This document shows positions 1 to 11,000 of a stretch of DNA of 64,000 nt, piece by piece. Every line of letters starts with the position of its first letter. Position 1 is the first letter of the stretch. The translations under genes were made by a program, and so were the position numbers. Source of the stretch: Cladopsammia gracilis (lineage: Eukaryota > Cnidaria > Anthozoa > Scleractinia > Dendrophylliidae); assembly GCA_022457155.1 (NCBI GenBank), contig JAJGOT010000421.1, forward strand, positions 359,501 to 423,500, written 5' to 3'. The notes beneath the pieces were generated by a model. That model made no database searches. It worked only from the letters and a program-made list of their open reading frames with translations, and was not told the origin of the DNA.

Positions 1-183
1 TAATGACACGAAGGCCTATATGTAACTAACCGTGTTGTTTGACATTACTAGAAAATATTTAATTTTCTTAGGAAAGCAATATCATGCTTTAAAATGTTTA
101 TCTAACCGGTAGCTATTGTGATACACAATAATCACGCTGAAAGTCGACGTTAAGTTCGTCAATAATCGAATTTAGTCCCAGTC

Positions 184-367
184 AAGACATGTTGTAATAA
201 GTTAGGAGGTCAACTTTGACCTCCTAAGTTTAGGAGAAAAATTAAGACATATCTTAAGTTAGGAGGTCTTCGTGAATACCAGATAAGACATGTTTTAAAA
301 ATTTAGGAGGTCCTAAGCTTAGGAGAAAAAATAAGACATGTCTTAAAATAGGAGGTCTTCGTGAATA
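184..367. repeat. Short tandem duplication with 'taggaggtc' motif
   Basis: A block containing the words 'aagacatgt', 'taggaggtc', 'aggagaaaaa' and 'ggtcttcgtgaatac' occurs about one and a half times in a row. Bases 1-183 hold nothing I recognise. The 87-codon open frame that starts at the end of this block (361) resembles no family I know, and I do not call it a gene. Confidence 0.6.
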
Positions 368-628
368 CTAGTTATCTCCTAACTTACATCTTAAGAGGCT
401 CTTTGGACTTAGGATGCTTTCGTGAATACGGCCCCTGGAATGGGTACGCCAACGTCGCCCCAACTCTAAATGGGTGGTGGATACTGTCACCAACATCACC
501 TTCATTACAAAAATCAGGTCACCCCATTGGTCGTGGAACCGATTTATCCCATTACATAGTAGAAAATCGTGGAATCGTTCCTTTGGATGGCAACAAAAAC
601 AATGGAAAACCCTACACCGAGTAGTAGA

Positions 629-756
629 AAAGTAAAATGTCAGCGAGTGCTAGAATCATCATCATCATGACAAATAAACATGACGTCACGAGTTTCATTC
701 GGGCAAATAAAGTTCAGCACTCCAGACAACATTTTCCCGTACGCCGATGATATCAG
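629..756 (+). repeat. Repeat block, direct copy at 36551-36676
   Basis: About 125 bp, including 'tgacgtcacgagtttcattc' and 'cccgtacgccgatg', recur in the same orientation at 36551-36676 with a few substitutions. This copy runs directly into the PolB relic, while the other copy does not. The block could be the upstream region of the Polinton-type PolB or a separate dispersed repeat. Confidence 0.7.
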
Positions 757-3610
757 ACCAGAAATCGCTGCTCAACTGATTCACCGTTCCCTCTGTCACT
801 TTTCCAGTACTCTTTACCTCAACCTTCACCAACACCCCTTCTCTTACATCAGACATGAAGCATTACGCTAAATCTTACTGCTGCTCTCGATGTTGAAAAT
901 TCTGGAAACATTTGGGTATGCTACATCGCCACGAGCGAACATGTGAGGCTAAAGTTCGGTACCTGTTTCCTGGTGGGGCTTACAAGACCCCACCCACTAT
1001 TTTCCAGCTGCTCGAAGACGAAGGCTTTACGATTCCCAACAACTAAAGTACCTTCCTTACAGAGCCACCTTCGACTTTGAATGCATGTTCAACACCCACA
1101 CAAGTTTTGATAACACCGAAAACTCACCTGGAACGCCAAACATATTCCGCAGAGTGTCAGTGTCTGCTCAAACGTACCAGGCTATTATGAACCCAAGTGC
1201 TTTGTGTCTGAAGGAGATTCCAAACAACTGGTGTCTGACATGATTGACTACCTAGTAAATATCAGCCAAGAAAGTTGTCGTCTCATGAAGAAAGAGTTTG
1301 CCACCATATTTGAAGCCATTGACCAAAAGCTAGAAGAACTAAAGCAGACAGGTACAAGACAGAACACAGAGAGTACTTGTACAGATGTTAACGCTAACGA
1401 AGATAGCGACGATGAAGGAGAAGATCTGCTAGAAACAGATGATGAAGAAGATATAGAATCTAAGACAGAGGAGGATCGTGCTTTCCTGGATGATGAAGTA
1501 AATGAGGAACAATGGCCTTCGTTTTACCGAGCGCTAGATCGAGAACGCGAGAATCAGAGTGATAATGAAGAGTACGTGGATGATAAAGAAGAACAAGCCA
1601 GCCCTGAACCTCAGAGGAAAAAAGTCCACCCCTTGGAGAAACTGAAAGAGAGATTCGAGCAATAACTTGAAGAGCTTCCAGTTCTTGGCTTCAATTCTGG
1701 CAAATACGACTTGAATGCAGTCAAAGAATTTCTCTTTTCCTGTCCTGGTCCAGAATGAAGAAGTCAAGTTTACTATTAAACGCAACAACAACTTCATGTG
1801 TTTAAAGACTGACCACCTTCGTTTCCTTGATGTCACCAACTTCCTGGCTCCTGGGTTCAGTTATGACATGTTTCTAAAAGCCTACGAATGTCCTCAAACC
1901 AAGGGTTTCTTCCCCTACGAGTGGATGGATTATCTCGACAAGTTGCAGCACCCCACCCTTCCACCTCACCAAGCTTTCTTCTCCACTCTGAAAAAACAGA
2001 ATATCACAGAGCAAGAATACCAGTACTGCAAACAAGTCTAGTCCGACAACAACATGCAGGACTTTAAAGATTTTCTTATATGGTACAACAACCTTCACGT
2101 CCAACCCTTCTGCGATGCCCTGGAAAAATGTGTGCCTTTTGGAAAAACAAGAACATCGACATGTTGAGATAAGGCATCTCCATCCCCGGTATCACCTTAA
2201 CTTACCTCTTCACTACTTTGGAACCTGGCATTTTCTTTTCTCTCTTTGATGAGAAAAATAAAGATGTATATAACTTGTTCAAGAAAAACATGGTGGGTGG
2301 ACCCAGTATCATTTTTCTTTGCTACCACGAAGCAGGAAAGACAAAGCTCAGAGAAAAAGAGATGGAAGATCAAGGAAAAAAACCAAAGATGTGCCAAAAG
2401 ATCGTGGGCTATGATGCAAACGTACTCTATCTCTGGTCTATCATGCAAGATATGCCGACTGGATCATTTACGAGACGAAGAGAAGAAACGAGCTTCAAGA
2501 GAGAAAGTTCCTCCAAGATGGCAACGGAGTGGTTAGAATGGAAGGCTAAAGAAAATGGAATTCACATACGCCATGAAATGAACGATACAGAAAAACGTAT
2601 TGGAGAAAGACGAATCCCAGTGGATGGTTTTCACGGTCCGTCTCAAACAGTCTACCAGTTTCAAGGATGTTGGTGGCATGGCCATGATTGCCACCTTACG
2701 AAAGGAAAAGAAATAAACGAAGTCAGAAAAAACCCATGGCCGAGCTTAGGGAAGAGACCAGAAAAACTTCGGAGTACATCAAAGACCAGGGATACAATCT
2801 CGAGGAAATGTGGGAATGTCAGTGGCGCCGACTTAAAAGAACCAACACCACAGTACAGCACTTCCTGACCACCAAGTTTCAGCGACCCCTTGACAACCAC
2901 AAGAATCTGACTCAAGACCAAATCCTGAATGCCATAAGAAATGAGTTGCTCTTTGGCGTTGTGGAGTGTGACATCCGAGTACCTGACCATCTAAAACCCA
3001 AATTTGCAGAAATGCCACCCATTTTTAAGAATACAAACATTTCTCGGGGTGACATTGGGGGAATACATGCAGGCCTTTGCCGAGGAACAGAAAATTATGG
3101 CTCAACCACGTCGGAGCTTGATAGGGAGCTACTTTAGTGAGAAGATCTTGTTGGCTACACCGGGAAATGGTACCTGAGCCACGGATTGGAAGTAACTCAC
3201 ATCTACCAAGTGGTTGAGTATACACCCGTTCCTTGTTTTCAACCCTTTGGGGAAGCTGTCTCCGACGCTAGGCGTGCTGGGGACGTCGACCCAAACAAGG
3301 CCATCACTGCAGATACAATGAAATTGGTAAGTTGTTGTTCCATTTGGGAAAACTAGGGTGGGAACATGTTTTGATGTATAGACAACTGAAATCAATCTTG
3401 ATTTTTTGTAGGTTGGAAATTTAAGCTACGGGAAAACGATCACGGACCAGGAGCGTTCATCGAGAAGTCAAGTTCTGCGATGAAACCAAAGCTTCTCGCC
3501 TCATCAACACTCCCTTTTACCGACAGATTGACCAGACTGAAAAAGACACTTACGAAGTCCAGTATGGTGGCCTATGGCTATCATTCGAAATTTGCCTCAA
3601 ATTTACAGAA
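750..3610 (+). pseudogene. Decayed Polinton/adintovirus family B DNA polymerase (second lineage)
   Basis: Broken frames together follow a protein-primed PolB. In order they show the end of an OTU-like N-terminal region (about 760-860), a C2H2-like finger (about 870-940), Exo I FDFEC (about 1075), an acidic insert (about 1380-1500), Exo II with GFNSGKYD (about 1690), a KGFFPYEW block matching the intact PolB at 8067 (about 1900), an Exo III YNNL segment whose Asp reads His (about 2090), polymerase motif A DANVLYL (about 2415), a WHGHDC endonuclease-like domain (about 2530-2700), a VVECDIRVP block (about 2955) and motif B GNLSYGK (about 3412). It stops before motif C. Several frameshifts and stops make it non-functional. 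It is distant from the intact PolB and places the WHGH domain differently, so it is a different lineage and not a recent copy. Confidence 0.85.
3327..3411 (+). other. Putative spliceosomal intron inside the PolB relic
   Basis: The sequence begins GTAAGT, ends in a T-rich tract plus TAG, and is 85 bp long. Removing it joins the codons for MKL to VGN, which restores polymerase motif B. The interval itself has in-frame stops. This is a sequence-level prediction only. Confidence 0.6.
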
Positions 3611-4130
3611 AAAAAACTTGAAAAATGAACAAAAATTAATAAAAAACAAGATTAAAAGCAAAATGGTATTTAAATCAAAAGTAAAAGGCATTGAGGATCA
3701 AAGTAAAAATAAAACAAAATGAAAATGAAAATGAAAATGAAAATGAAAATGAAAATGAAAGCAAAAGCAAAATGAAAATGAAAATGAAAGCAAAAACAAA
3801 ATGAAAATGAAAATAAAAGCAAAAACAAAATGAAAATGAAAATGAAAATGAAAGCAAAAACAAAATGAAAATGAAAATGAAAGCAAAAGCAAAATGAAAA
3901 TGAAAATGAAAATGAAAATAAAAGCAAAAACAAAGTAAAATGAAAATGAAGCAAAAGTCAAAACTAAAAACAGTTCTATATAAAATGAAGTAAAAGTGAA
4001 ATGAAAGTGAAATGAAAACAACCACCAAAAAAATGAAATGAAGTTAAAAGAAAAACGAAAGTAAAATAAAAATTCCTAGGAGCCTATCATAGTATAACAG
4101 GATGCTTTGCACGAAACGCCGTACCGTCCC
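3540..4130 (+). repeat. AAAATG-rich repeat, inverted copy at about 40690-41395
   Basis: The core (about 3712-3950) is a degenerate tandem array of AAAATG/AAAGC words. The sequences on both sides of it (about 3565-3710 and 3945-4110) reappear inverted at about 41240-41395 and 40690-40840. Long minus-strand open frames here encode only F/H/I/L runs and are products of the repeat. Confidence 0.8.
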
Positions 4131-4149
4131 GTCGTGCTTTGTAGATTGA

Positions 4150-4610
4150 CACACAAGATGGCGGCCTGTGGAAATGATGCTTGGCGTGACGACCTCGCGT
4201 TGAAGGAAACCTTGGCAATGTACGTAAGGCAAGGCATGCAAAGAAAGGAAATTTTAGATGTTTTGAAGAGACTTTCCCATGTCTGATCTGCTTGGAGCAT
4301 TCCCACTCTGGATAGACGACTTCGACACGGATCGAAATATCACTGTCGATGAAGTTATTGGGGGCTGTTGGTAAAGAACATGAAGGACCTGGCCAACTTT
4401 AGCTTCTTGGTTACCGAGCATTACACAAAAAATGTCCGGCAAGAGCACCTTTCAAATGTTCCGAGAGATCTAGTGTATGCAGTCATGCAGGAGCTGGATG
4501 CCGAAGGACTGAAAGGTCGTGCAGTTGGGGTCAAAAACAAGAAAAAGCAACAGGGTTCATTCTATCGATGGTCACAATAACCTAAACCTTTCTGATCAGA
4601 AATATTGAAG
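4150..4610 (+). pseudogene. Fragment of a DDE integrase-like transposase family
   Basis: A frame starting near 4157 gives an alpha-helical N-terminus (DDLALKETLAMYVRQGMQRK), then TLDRRLRHG, VPRDLVYAVM and a KNKKKQQ basic stretch. A shifted frame continues with NRVHSIDGHNNL, which fits the first catalytic Asp region (S-x-DGH) of a cnidarian integrase-core-domain family that I recognise. The rest of the catalytic core is missing, and there are frameshifts and stops. It was probably part of a DNA transposon. Family assignment is from memory of motifs. Confidence 0.55.
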
Positions 4611-4791
4611 TCTGTGCATTACTGCTTGTTATTCATTGCTCCAAATTTTGTCCTCTAAGGTTGCCCAGTTTATAATTCACAAAATGTTTAGTACGGAGTT
4701 GAAAATCATTATAATTTGGTATAATTCCATAAAAGTAACATCTGTAGTGTACTCTTTTAGTGTATTCCTTTTAGTGTATTCCTTTCTATAG

Positions 4792-4894
4792 GTTTGCCTG
4801 TTTCAGAAGAGCAACTGGAAGAAATAGCAACTCATGCCGGAGTACTTGAAATGATTACCTGGATGCAAGATTTCGAGGGGAATGTGAACACTTG
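4792..4894 (+). other. Possible exon of unknown gene
   Basis: An open stretch of about 34 codons beginning LPVSEEQLEEIATHAG ends in TGA and is preceded by a plausible acceptor (ttttctatag). I could not link it to neighbouring exons or to a family. It may be a relic. Confidence 0.2.
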
Positions 4895-5271
4895 ATTCCC
4901 AAGACTGAGGAATTGAAGCCTGTGTAGATTCATTTCTTTTCCTTAAGGCACACTTCAGGTTACCAGCCACAATGTAACTCAATATTATTCTACTGTCAGA
5001 TGGATAGCTTTACACGCAGTTATCACCGGATGTTGTTAGATCATTTTTGCTGGTATGAGGCATAATCACATTAGACCAAGCTTGTTTCATTGTTCTATTT
5101 CCAGAGATTTGGGATATATCGAAACCATTTTATAAACATATAGTCTATTTTTTTCCAGGTGAAAATTCCATGGGAATGGACAGGTTTCTCCCCTTAATGA
5201 TGTGTACTACTTTGCTGTCCCTCTTTGGTTTTGCTCACAAAAGATGTTAATTGGTTTCATCAATCAATTAG

Positions 5272-5305
<34 letters not shown>

Positions 5306-6056
5306 CTTCATTCAACGTGGCCAGGAAGCTTAGCTTAAAAGCCAGTTTCCAGGCATGCCACAAAAATAATAATACAAAATAAAACTTCATTACAAGTGTA
5401 TATGCTTTTTCATTTTATACTTTTTCAAAGGCTTTTGCTGAAGACACTAGGAAAACATTTGTATTCATGGAATTTTATACAAAATGATGATTGTACCAGG
5501 AAAAAAATTGCAGCCTGTGTTTTACATATAACGAGAAGCAAATCTATTCACTTACCAAAATATCAACTGTCAACTTTTTACATTTCTTGTTGTTAATTAA
5601 AATCAAATTTTAAGTAGTAGATAAAATATGAGCGGAGGATCTGTTTAATAATTCATCAACTCAAATACCACCTATTGATTTGTCATAACTTTTATGAATT
5701 ATTAATGAATTTTATAAGTTAACTTTAAGATGTCATTACAGTACTGTGAGGATTCTATAAAATGTTGTGGTCATAGCTTGCATAAGGATATTTTGAGCAA
5801 CCTTGAAATGTGGCTCAAATTCAGCCAATTAATCTCACTGTAAAATGTTGTCAGTCCTTGTGCAACTCAAGCCCTCTCCAACTCTCCTCCCTGTACAAGA
5901 TTTGCACTGACAATGTAAGACGATATATAATCATTGTCTGGTAGCTTTCAGAGCCCTCAAGCTAATAAGCAGGCAGGAATACACCCCTATTATTGTGTTC
6001 TGGCTTATCTGGTAATTAACATGACAGGTAAATAACATGCATATATATTTCGTTTT
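4895..6056. other. AT-rich intergenic stretch with (TCAA)n microsatellite
   Basis: No convincing gene. A TCAA microsatellite lies at about 5262-5303. The 66-codon open frame at 5396-5596 has no recognisable motif and an AT-rich composition expected of non-coding DNA. Confidence 0.5.
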
Positions 6057-7070
6057 TATCTCGTTAATGCGCATTCGCATTAAGCGAGATTTCGGAGTCA
6101 GTCACGAAAAAAGGGACAAAAGTTGTTAACAAAATTTTGTGGACTTTTTTCCGGGGGGTTTCTTCCTTCTTCTTTATAGAAGCTATATTAGGGCATTGAA
6201 GATATGGTTGGTTAAACCGGTTAGGATTTCAAGAAGGGCGTCACATACTACACTTAAAATTTTTGGGGAGCACCCCCGGACCTATTGTTAATTTCCCTAG
6301 GGTATTGGGATGTCAGAACTTGTCATATCTCGCATTACGTTACCGCAAAGGTATTAGTCCTTCTTAAATTTCGATATCTCACGTTACCTATCACTTTCAA
6401 TCATTTGTCGTAAAGTTAAAAGGGTAAAAATAGGTCAAATGCGTTTTCTTGGGAAACGTAGTTTGAGAATTTCACGGTGTATTTTACTAATGGAGACGTT
6501 TTAAGAAAGTTAAATGGGACAGGAAAGTTTGTGTTTTAATATGAGCGGTATGGCAGAGCAAAATAGCATGAACTTTGCGTTTTTTTCTATTCATTGCTAT
6601 TACGGTTTGATTGTGCAGTAGTATGGGAAAGACGTCATAGTTTTGTTGATTTGTCCGACTGACTGTTTTGCGGGAGGAAATTTTTGCGGGTTCCGGAGAC
6701 AGCTAAAATTTCTGCTGGAAGGAAATGTTTGCGGATTTCTGGTCAAGTATAAATAAAATCGAAGGCATCGGTATTAAACTGCAATTTTACTTCCTGAACG
6801 GAGGTTTGTATAATTCCTATAGTTATGGTTGCTGTTCTGGCGCCAATATGAACATAAACAACGAGAAAACTAGTGAGTGAATTATTGTACGTTGTTGTAA
6901 AAACGTAACAGTATTATGATGACAGTCTCTGGTTCTTTTGAGGACATGTCTGGAGTTGAATCGGGAATACAAATGACTGTTGTGTCGGTCGCCTCGGAGT
7001 TATGAGAGTTCACTGTTATATGAGAGTTATGAGTTATGAGAGTTCACTGTTAAAAAGTTCCTATGGATCA
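6057..7070 (+). repeat. Helentron 5' region, inverted copy at 31240-32247
   Basis: About 1 kb that aligns over its full length with the reverse complement of 31240-32247, with scattered substitutions. It opens with a hairpin (atctcgtta / taagcgagat). No open frame is conserved between the copies, so I treat it as non-coding terminal sequence. Confidence 0.85.
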
Positions 7071-7421
7071 ATTCAGCTTGGTTTACTCCGCATTCAGCTG
7101 TGAAAGGTTTTGCTTAGTATGAAATTCGCTTTTATTATAAGCTTTTGTGCTATTCATCGAAATTTAATCTTCTAAAAGCCCGGGTCTAAAAGTCAACAGG
7201 GTTTTGTTTTTGACAATCAAACTTAATTGTTTTAACCTCTTAGAAAAGCATTCAATTACTGTACCAGGTCGTGCTTTCATTCATACTAAAATGTACTACC
7301 TTCTGAACAATAGTTTACCTTGAGTTAATTAATCGTTCTTAATTAGGTTCGTTCCACTATTCAAGTTGACACCTTGTTAGTAAATTTATCATGTCTAGCT
7401 GATTTTTCACGTATCAAGCTG
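7071..7421. other. Helentron interior before the Polinton insertion point
   Basis: AT-rich, with no recognisable gene. It ends with AGCTG (7417-7421), which recurs at 32871-32875 immediately after the Polinton and is a candidate target-site duplication. Confidence 0.5.
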
Positions 7422-7637
7422 AGTAGTATAAGGTGCGTCAGCAGATGACCACTTGACAAAATAAGACTCCATCGACAGTGGTGAATGCCTATTTCCCCCC
7501 ATTTGTGACCATCACCTACAGGCCTCCTTTCAGTCGGCCTGCAGGTTATATCACTAATTGGGGAAATAGACATTCACCACTGTCGATGGAGTCTTATTTT
7601 GTTAAGTGAGTCATCTGCTGACGCACCTTATACTACT
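7422..7637. repeat. 216-bp palindromic terminus (left)
   Basis: Two arms of about 100 bp are near-perfect inverse copies around a loop of about 10 bases (tcctttcagt region, about 7526). Mismatches include ccacttgac against gtcacttaac and a small cluster near the loop. The right terminus carries the same palindrome in the same relative orientation. Confidence 0.9.
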
Positions 7638-7670
7638 GGGGTCTTTTGTTTTACTCCACGAGGCTTATTT

Positions 7671-7879
7671 AAACCCTAGAACCAGCTCAATACAGCGCAA
7701 AAAAGCGAAAAGGAACAAAAGGAAAAATTGGTTGCCAAAAAATTGGTTGCCATTTCGCTTTTTTGCGCTGTATTTAACCCTAGAACCAGCTCAATACAGC
7801 GCAAAAAAGCGAAAAGGAACAAAAGGAAAAATTGGTTGCCAAAAAATTGGTTGCCATTTCGCTTTTTTGCGCTGTATTG
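7671..7879. repeat. Two tandem hairpin units in left TIR
   Basis: A unit of about 104 bp is repeated twice. Each contains a 22-bp stem (aatacagcgcaaaaaagcga... paired with its inverse) around a loop of about 42 bases that itself contains 'ttggttgcca' twice. The right TIR has three units. Lys/Arg-rich open frames over this block (7606-7884 plus, 7676-7918 minus) are by-products. Confidence 0.9.
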
Positions 7880-8059
7880 AATAACCAGTTTTAACCGCCC
7901 GAAAGCGGCTTCAACCACTCAGCCCCCTTTTTTTTGGCGCAACCCTTTATAACCGGGTTTTAACCACTAGAAAGCACACTAAAGTGCTCGGGCTTTACCA
8001 ATTGAACAGAGTACCCCCCTTTGCATAAACTGACCTTGCTGGTCTACGTTTATAACCTC

Positions 8060-8066
8060 TATATAT
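8060..8066 (+). promoter_or_regulatory. TATATAT promoter-like motif abutting the PolB ATG
   Basis: TATATAT runs directly into the start codon at 8067. The same type of motif precedes nearly every other gene of the element by 0-16 nt. Confidence 0.55.
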
Positions 8067-11000
8067 ATGGCGCGGGCACTGAACGTGTTTAAAGACATCA
8101 GTCAGCGGGAGTTGAATGACTGGCTTAACGTGCAAGAAAGAAAACCCTTTGTAAAGGCTCCTCACAACGAGGCTCTTGCAGGGTTTGATCCGTTAGACCG
8201 ACAACGTCTGAGGGACTTTCAACTCCCTACTCGGATTGTTGAACTCTATGCGCCTGGTGAACGGGGCCAACAAGGCCCGCCCGGTCGAGTGCAGCGAACA
8301 GCTAAATGGAGCTTCACTCAGGGTCTCACAAAACCCCTTGTTCCCCAAATGATGAACCGCATCAAACAAGAGGTTCGTAGAAGGCATAAAGCTAACATCT
8401 CTTATGGGTACAGATTACGAAACATCGAAAATGGCGAGGTTATCGTTTGGTACTCAAACTTTAACAGCCCCTGGTTTTCTAAGCTCTCAGAGACGAAACG
8501 ATGGCTGCAACAACGAGAAGAGCTTCGCCTTCAAGGTGAACACATCGAACGCCCTAACACTAAATGGAGCTTCGAAGCCGCCGTTTCCGTTGAACTCAAA
8601 GTGATCTTAGACAGACAACCTCTGTTGCTCGGTCTTGGTAGGCTGCCTGACTGGCTTCGCAACAAGCACCACGTTAGAGCCCTTGACACCTTCAACGACG
8701 ATCTTTGCATCTTTCGGTGCTTGGCAGTTCATCAAGGCGCCCGTTGGAGTCGGTGTACTCAAAGAGCTCGAGCGTTAGCGCAAAGCTTCTTCGACGCTCA
8801 GCAGCAGGCTCGGACGGCTGGCAATCTTGTGCCCTTTAAAAAGTTTCCTTTGCTTGAACGACACTTTAAACAGGGCATTGCGGTTTACACCGTTAAAGCC
8901 GACGGCAACTTCGTTCTTAGCTACACACCCTCACATTATGACAAAGTTACCCCCAACTCACCAGTGATGACCCTCGGCATCTATGACTCACACGCCTTTC
9001 TGATCACCGACATCAATAAAGTCACAAACAACTACGCTTGTGGTGAGTGTGGGGCTAGGTTCACAAAATCCTGTGATCTAGCCCGCCACGCCAAGACATG
9101 CACTCGCGGCGAAACCAAGATTTCCTGCCCCGGAAACCAGATCCTTGCTCCGGAGTCGGCTTTCGAGAAGGCCTTTTATCCAGAAACCAATTTTGGTATC
9201 CGCGCGCTCTGTTGGCTCGAATATGAGGCTAAGCAACGGGGCATCCACATCCACCACCACAGATGCGGCCACGGTGGCGAGCGCATCATTGGCGGCTACA
9301 AGGTTGACGGCTACCACCCAGAGAGCAAGACCGTGTTCCAGTTCCACGGCTGTCACTGGCACGGCTGCCGCCACTGTTTCCCCGCGCCCGAACAAAGAAA
9401 CGAAGCGGTCAAAAACGACAGGCAAGGAAACCCAATCACCCGGGAGCAAGCCTTCGCCAAAACAATGCAAATCAGCCACGAGATCCGCACGATGCTCGGT
9501 TATAATCTAGTTGAGCGGTGGGAGCACGAGCGCCCCGCCCCTTGGTGGCACGCTCGAGCCCCACCTAAACGAAACGAAACGTACCCACACGCCATAGTCT
9601 ACGACTTCGAAGCCTATCAAGACAAGGCCAAGGCAAGCCAGCCAACACGGGATCTCTCTTACGAAAGTGAGCACGTCCCTATCTCAGTCGCCATCGCGGA
9701 CACCCTAGAGCCCGAGCCTGAGTACATCTGCTCCAAAGACCCCAAAGAGCTCATCCGGCTGTTTTATCAATCTATGGTGCGCCGTGGCAACGCAATCCGA
9801 GAGGACATAGCCAGGCGCTATATGCCGTCAGACCTCGAGGGCCTGACAGACTCCCAAAAGACCCTCATCAAACAATGGTGCGACCAGGTCCCCGTTGTCG
9901 GCTTCAACTCTGGCCGCTATGATCTGCATCTTATCCGCAGACACTTCGTCGAACACCTCGGGCAAGAGAGCGGGGTCTTCGCTGGAGAGAAACAAAGACA
10001 AATCATGTTCATCAACACGCCCTCCTTCAAGTTCCTCGACATAATCAACTATCTCGCCCCAGGCATCACGTACGACAAATGGGTGAAGACGTACGGAGCG
10101 AACCAGACTAAATCGTGGCTCCCGTATGAGTGGTTCGACAGCGCCGACAAACTCGACTACAAGGGCCTCCCGCCTTACTGGTGTTGGTACTCTCAACTCC
10201 GAAACTGCTTCACACTCACTCCAGACGAGTACAAGCAATGCAAACAGGTCTTCAAAGAGCGCGGGATGAAGACCTTCGGTGACTGGCTGCAATATTACAA
10301 CAACCTCGACGTTGCTCCATTTCTCGAAGCGCTCGAGAAAATGAAAGCCTTCTATACAAGGCTTGGGGTCGACATTTTCAAAGACGCGGTCTCCTTGCCC
10401 GGGGTCTCGATGCAATACATCCTGCGCGGGACCTTGGGTGGCCCCAAGAAAAAGCGGCCGCCCCTCTATGCCCCAGGCCCCGAGGCCTACGCAATGCTGA
10501 AGGACGCGGTGGTCGGTGGCCCCAGTCTTGTGTTCACCCGCAAGCACATAGCCGGCGAGACCCGCATCCGCTCGCACCGATACGACTTGGCGCGCCCCGT
10601 GAAGCGCATTCTCGGCTTCGACGCCAACTCTCTGTACCCCAGCACCATGCTGCAACAAATGCCCTGCGGCAAAGAGAGGGTCTTTCACTACGAGAACCCC
10701 GAACAGGCTGCTGCCCCCTTCATCATCCGGCTTGTGACGGGCCAGTGGTTCGGGTTCGCCGAGGTCGACATCGAAGTCCCCCGCCATCTGTGGGAGCAGT
10801 ACGAAGAGTTCCCTCCGCTCTTCATCAACACGTGCGTTGGTGAGGCGGGCGTACCACAGCACATGAAGGAGTACCTAGCACAAAGCAACAGAACTCCGTT
10901 GCCCGAACAAAAGAAGCTGCTCGGCGTGCTCCAGGCCAAAAGGGTGCTGCTCTACGCCCCCGTGCTGGAGTGGCTCTACAACCACGGGCTCGAAGTCACC

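Larger units (their letters stand above)
7422..8006 (+). repeat. Left terminal inverted repeat of the Polinton
   Basis: Three parts from outside in: a 216-bp near-palindrome (7422-7637), two tandem hairpin units of about 104 bp (about 7671-7879), and a unique part running through a T8 tract (7928-7935) to CCAATTGAA at 8006. The innermost 71 bp match the right copy at 24252-24326 exactly by eye. Confidence 0.9.

Noticed and set aside
3670..4028. F/H/I/L-rich minus-strand open frames of 94-117 codons
   Set aside because: Products of the AAAATG array.
7606..7918. Lys/Arg-rich open frames in the left TIR and their copies at 32285-32686
   Set aside because: They read the hairpin units on both strands and contain no domain. 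TIR function explains the conservation.
9828..10862. 344-codon minus-strand open frame inside PolB
   Set aside because: It is a shadow of the GC-rich PolB frame on the opposite strand, with no motif of its own and no TATA-ATG signal.
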